Shown here one piece after another: positions 61,308-64,000 of a stretch of 64,000 nt of DNA. The stretch spans positions 4,047,371-4,111,370 of the forward strand of contig NC_053120.1 of NCBI RefSeq assembly GCF_010015445.1. Reading direction: 5' to 3'. Under the pieces are notes generated by a model. The model was not told the origin of the DNA, searched no databases, and saw nothing but the letters and a program-made list of their open reading frames with translations. A program made the position numbers and the translations under genes. The stretch comes from Perca fluviatilis (taxonomy: Eukaryota; Chordata; Actinopteri; Perciformes; Percidae). Each line of letters opens with the position of its first letter. The stretch's first letter is position 1.

Positions 61308-61576
61308 CTGTGTATAGGTTTTAAGTGGACTACTATGTTTTTGTTATGAATGGATGGATGGACTTTGCTTTGCCACTTTCTGGTGTGACCCGGCTTTATC
61401 CCTATGGCTCTACAACCTTGTCAAACACACTGTTATGGGTTTGGTGCGTTTTGTCTTATTTTGGTGAACTGCTTTTTGTATTTTTGCCCCGTTTCCTGTT
61501 TTATTTTGATGGTAATGCTTTCTGTCTTGTCTTGTTTAGCTTCCTGTGTTTTCCCGCCCTTGTGATTGCCCCAATG

Positions 61577-62007
61577 CAGTGATTTTCAACCACTGTGTGT
61601 GAGAAATTATCCGATTTTACTTAATTGGTCCAACAAAATTTTTTTTTATTGAGTTACTGCAAATAATTTGCCATTGTTGCGCATCTGTGGCTGCAATGTG
61701 ATGACTGGCAGAGAAATGAAATACTATTCTGTATCAGTAGGTGGCAGTATATAGCGCAATAATGACCTTGTTGATTTAAGACAATAGAATTACTGCCACC
61801 TTTTGCGCGCGCATCCCGCTGTGACAGGATGCAAGCGCAGTAGGGCCGAGATCATCGATGTAAGCCTGCACAAGCGATGGATACATTTTTAAAAAGGATA
61901 AATGCAGATTCTGATCTTATTAGGCTGCAATGTGTCATTTTGTAACATTTTTGGTTGGTTTTAATGTAAAAAAATGTGCCGTGGCTCAAACAAGGTTGAA
62001 ACACACA
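61577..62007. mobile_element. hAT-like element (CAGTGATTTTCAACC)
   Basis: Left end CAGTGATTTTCAACCACTG; near the right end AAGGTTGAAACACAC is roughly its inverse. No transposase frame. Confidence 0.6.
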
Positions 62008-62395
62008 GCCCTAATGTGTTTCCCCTGTTTCCCAGCCTTGTGTTGTGTTTCCATGTTAGCCTGTGTATTTAGTCTTGGTGTCAGATCATTTCGGTTGTTT
62101 GCAGTTCCCTGTGTCAGCGTGCCGTTCGTTTCTCGGCCTGTTTCCTGATTTTTCTTCATCTCGTTTCTTCGGTTTTTTTTGTTCTGTTTTCTGTATTTTG
62201 TTTTTTGTTAAATAAATAGTCAAGCTCACCACGTCTCCTCCATGGCCTTCCCTGCATTTGGGTTCAACCTTCTCCATCATCACAACACACACCAAATTAC
62301 ATTTTGTCCAGAGTTCCCTGCCAAACCTTGACTCCTCCGCCTCCATAAGGGACCAACCACTGCTACTCTGGGACGGGAAGGGGATGAAACCGGCT

Positions 62396-63096
62396 ACCGT
62401 ATTTTCCGGACTATAAGTCGCACTTTCTTTTCCTACTTTTGGCTGGTCCTGCGACTTATAGTCATGTGCGACTTATATATCAAAATATATATAATTTAAC
62501 ATGTTTTTAAATGTTAATTCATACTGAAAACATTATCGTCTACAGCCGCGAGAGGGCGCTCTAGGCTTGGGACGACTAGAACGCTGCTGCTAAAGACAAC
62601 TGAGAAAGAAAAGAGATAACAAACTGCAGGTAGTAAAATATGCAGCTGAAAAACGGCAATGGAGCAGCAGAAAGAAAGTTTGGAAATGAGGGAGAAACTT
62701 GTGAGGGAGACTGGCGAAAAGGTGACTCTTACTGCAGTGAAGAAATCAGAGAAAGCTAATCGGCTAATCGGCTAATGGCGGGCTGAAAGCGAGATGGCTG
62801 AACATCGTGCTGCCGGGAAGGGGCTGGTCAACGGTGCAGTTAGCTACGTCTCCACGCCCTGGTAGCTGGTCGTTCTGTGTGCTTTTGTATAGTTGAATAA
62901 CTGTTAATGTGTTACGTTACACCTACCGTATTCAGCCTGTTGATCTGTGTGCTATTGTGTACTTGACAGATGAAATGGGCTGTTTTTTGGTCTTGGATTT
63001 TGTGAAATAAATTTCTAAATAAATGCGACTTATAGTCCGGTGCGACTTATATATGTTTTTTTGACTGATTTCGACTTATAGTCCGGAAAATACGGC
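62396..63096. mobile_element. TIR element (CCGTATTTTCCGGACTATAA)
   Basis: Inverted ends CCGTATTTTCCGGACTATAA and TTATAGTCCGGAAAATACGG, both followed by repeats of GTGCGACTTATA. A short plus frame inside (about 62,659-62,775, MEQQKESLEMREKLVRETGE) may be a transposase remnant. Confidence 0.85.
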
Positions 63097-63293
63097 TATA
63101 TAATATATAAACGGCAGTGGTCGTGACTGACTGCTCACAAACATGGACCTAAGCAGTGACCGACACAGTGTGTTGAGGAATGTTACAATAGTTAATCTGG
63201 TTGTTGTTGTTGTTGTTGTTTGTTTTTTTTGTCTTTTTCTTAAGAGCTTTTTTTGGAGGGAGGGAGGGAGGGAGCTGAGAGATGAATGGACGA

Positions 63294-63478
63294 TCAGCAG
63301 CACTTCTGCGGTAGCTGGGCGGGCTTGTCGGTCAGTCTGGTGGTCTTGGTGCCGGGAGGCGCCGGGACCTCCACGTCCACGCGCTCCGACATCTTCACGC
63401 AGATGATGTCCACGAGGCGCTCGAACACCTGCCGCACGTTGATGTTCTCCTTGGCGCTCGCCTCGTAGTACTCGAAGC
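63294..63478 (-). CDS. rab3b: Rab3 small GTPase, last coding exon (rab3b-like)
   Basis: Acceptor CTGCAG then (G)FEYYEASAKENINVRQVFERL, followed by VDIICVKMSERVDVEVPAPP and a C-terminus ending LPQKCC with TGA at 63,296-63,294. EASAKENINVRQ is the Rab3 G5 box (SAK) and following helix. Rab3 proteins anchor to secretory and synaptic vesicles through geranylgeranylated C-terminal Cys. Rab3B is preferred over A, C and D because of TKTTRLTDKPAQLPQ, which resembles human Rab3B KNTRLSDTPPLLQQ, and because RAB3B adjoins NRDC in human. This exon ends CC, whereas Rab3 proteins usually end CxC. Only this exon is in the window; the rest lies to the right. Confidence 0.88.
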
Positions 63479-63506
63479 CTGCAGGAGGACACGGCACAGA
63501 GGTTAA

Positions 63507-63620
63507 ACCGCACGGTGTGGCTCAGCGGTTAGCGCTGCTAGCCTCACAGCAGAGTAGACACCGCAGAGTTTGAACCCCCGGTCCGGGCTGAGCCTTTTCT
63601 GTGTGGTGTTTCCTCTGGCT
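63507..63620 (+). mobile_element. tRNA-like SINE in the last rab3b intron
   Basis: GTGTGGCTCAGCGGTTAGCG (box A-like), GCTGCTAGCCTCACAGCAGA, and GAGTTTGAACCCCCGGTCCG (box B-like), then CTTTTCTGTGTGGTGTTTCC. The pattern is a frequent fish tRNA-derived repeat. Confidence 0.75.
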
Positions 63621-63688
63621 GCTTGGCTTTTATTCAGTCATGAAGAAATGCATGCTACAGGTTACTAGGACTACAGTTCAACATTAGC

Positions 63689-63998
<310 letters not shown>

Positions 63999-64000
63999 TT

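Noticed and set aside
63507..63600. Functional tRNA gene
   Set aside because: tRNA-like head of a dispersed fish SINE; acceptor stem not paired.

Overview
This window is vertebrate DNA, almost certainly from a ray-finned (teleost) fish. It has multi-exon genes with GT-AG introns, very dense CA/GT, GA and AT microsatellites, many short hAT-like elements with 8-bp target-site duplications, and tRNA-derived SINEs of types known from fish. No bacterial, viral or CRISPR feature was seen.

Two protein genes can be supported, both on the minus strand. The main one is nardilysin (nrdc), an M16 zinc metallopeptidase of the insulysin family. It runs from a probable non-coding first exon near 52,968-53,060 down to the stop codon at 1123-1125. 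I could place 30 coding exons with matching splice phases. Taking one good copy of each gives 3,321 nt, or 1,106 residues plus stop, close to the human protein counted from its second Met. The product has a Ser/Pro-rich N-terminus, the acidic domain typical of nardilysin, an HFLEH zinc site at residues 184-188 and the third ligand Glu at residue 265. The second gene is only the last coding exon of a Rab3 GTPase (63,294-63,478). With nrdc beside it this is best read as rab3b; NRDC and RAB3B are neighbours in human as well.

The dominant oddity is a head-to-tail duplication inside nrdc. Copy A (8,314-23,228) and copy B (23,227-37,398) both contain exons 11-26, with the same transposons at the same sites. 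Their coding damage is complementary. Copy B is intact for exons 11-19 and 22. Copy A is intact for exons 18, 20, 21 and 23-26, and open in exon 15. Neither copy alone can encode nardilysin, but together they give exactly one full reading frame. The simplest reading is a false duplication in the assembly (overlapping haplotigs or unpolished contig ends), not a real partial gene duplication. Near the junction, copy B also carries a roughly 275-bp CpG-rich stretch (23,594-23,867) that resembles nothing around it.

Layout: 1-1,122 is the 3' flank with two foldback repeats. 1,123-8,313 holds exons 31-27, single copy. 8,314-37,398 is the duplicated block. 37,399-49,806 holds exons 10-2. 49,807-52,967 is intron 1, full of hAT copies. 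52,968-53,200 is exon 1 and the promoter region. 53,200-63,293 is intergenic, made of microsatellites, foldback and TIR elements. 63,294-64,000 is the rab3b end and its last intron.
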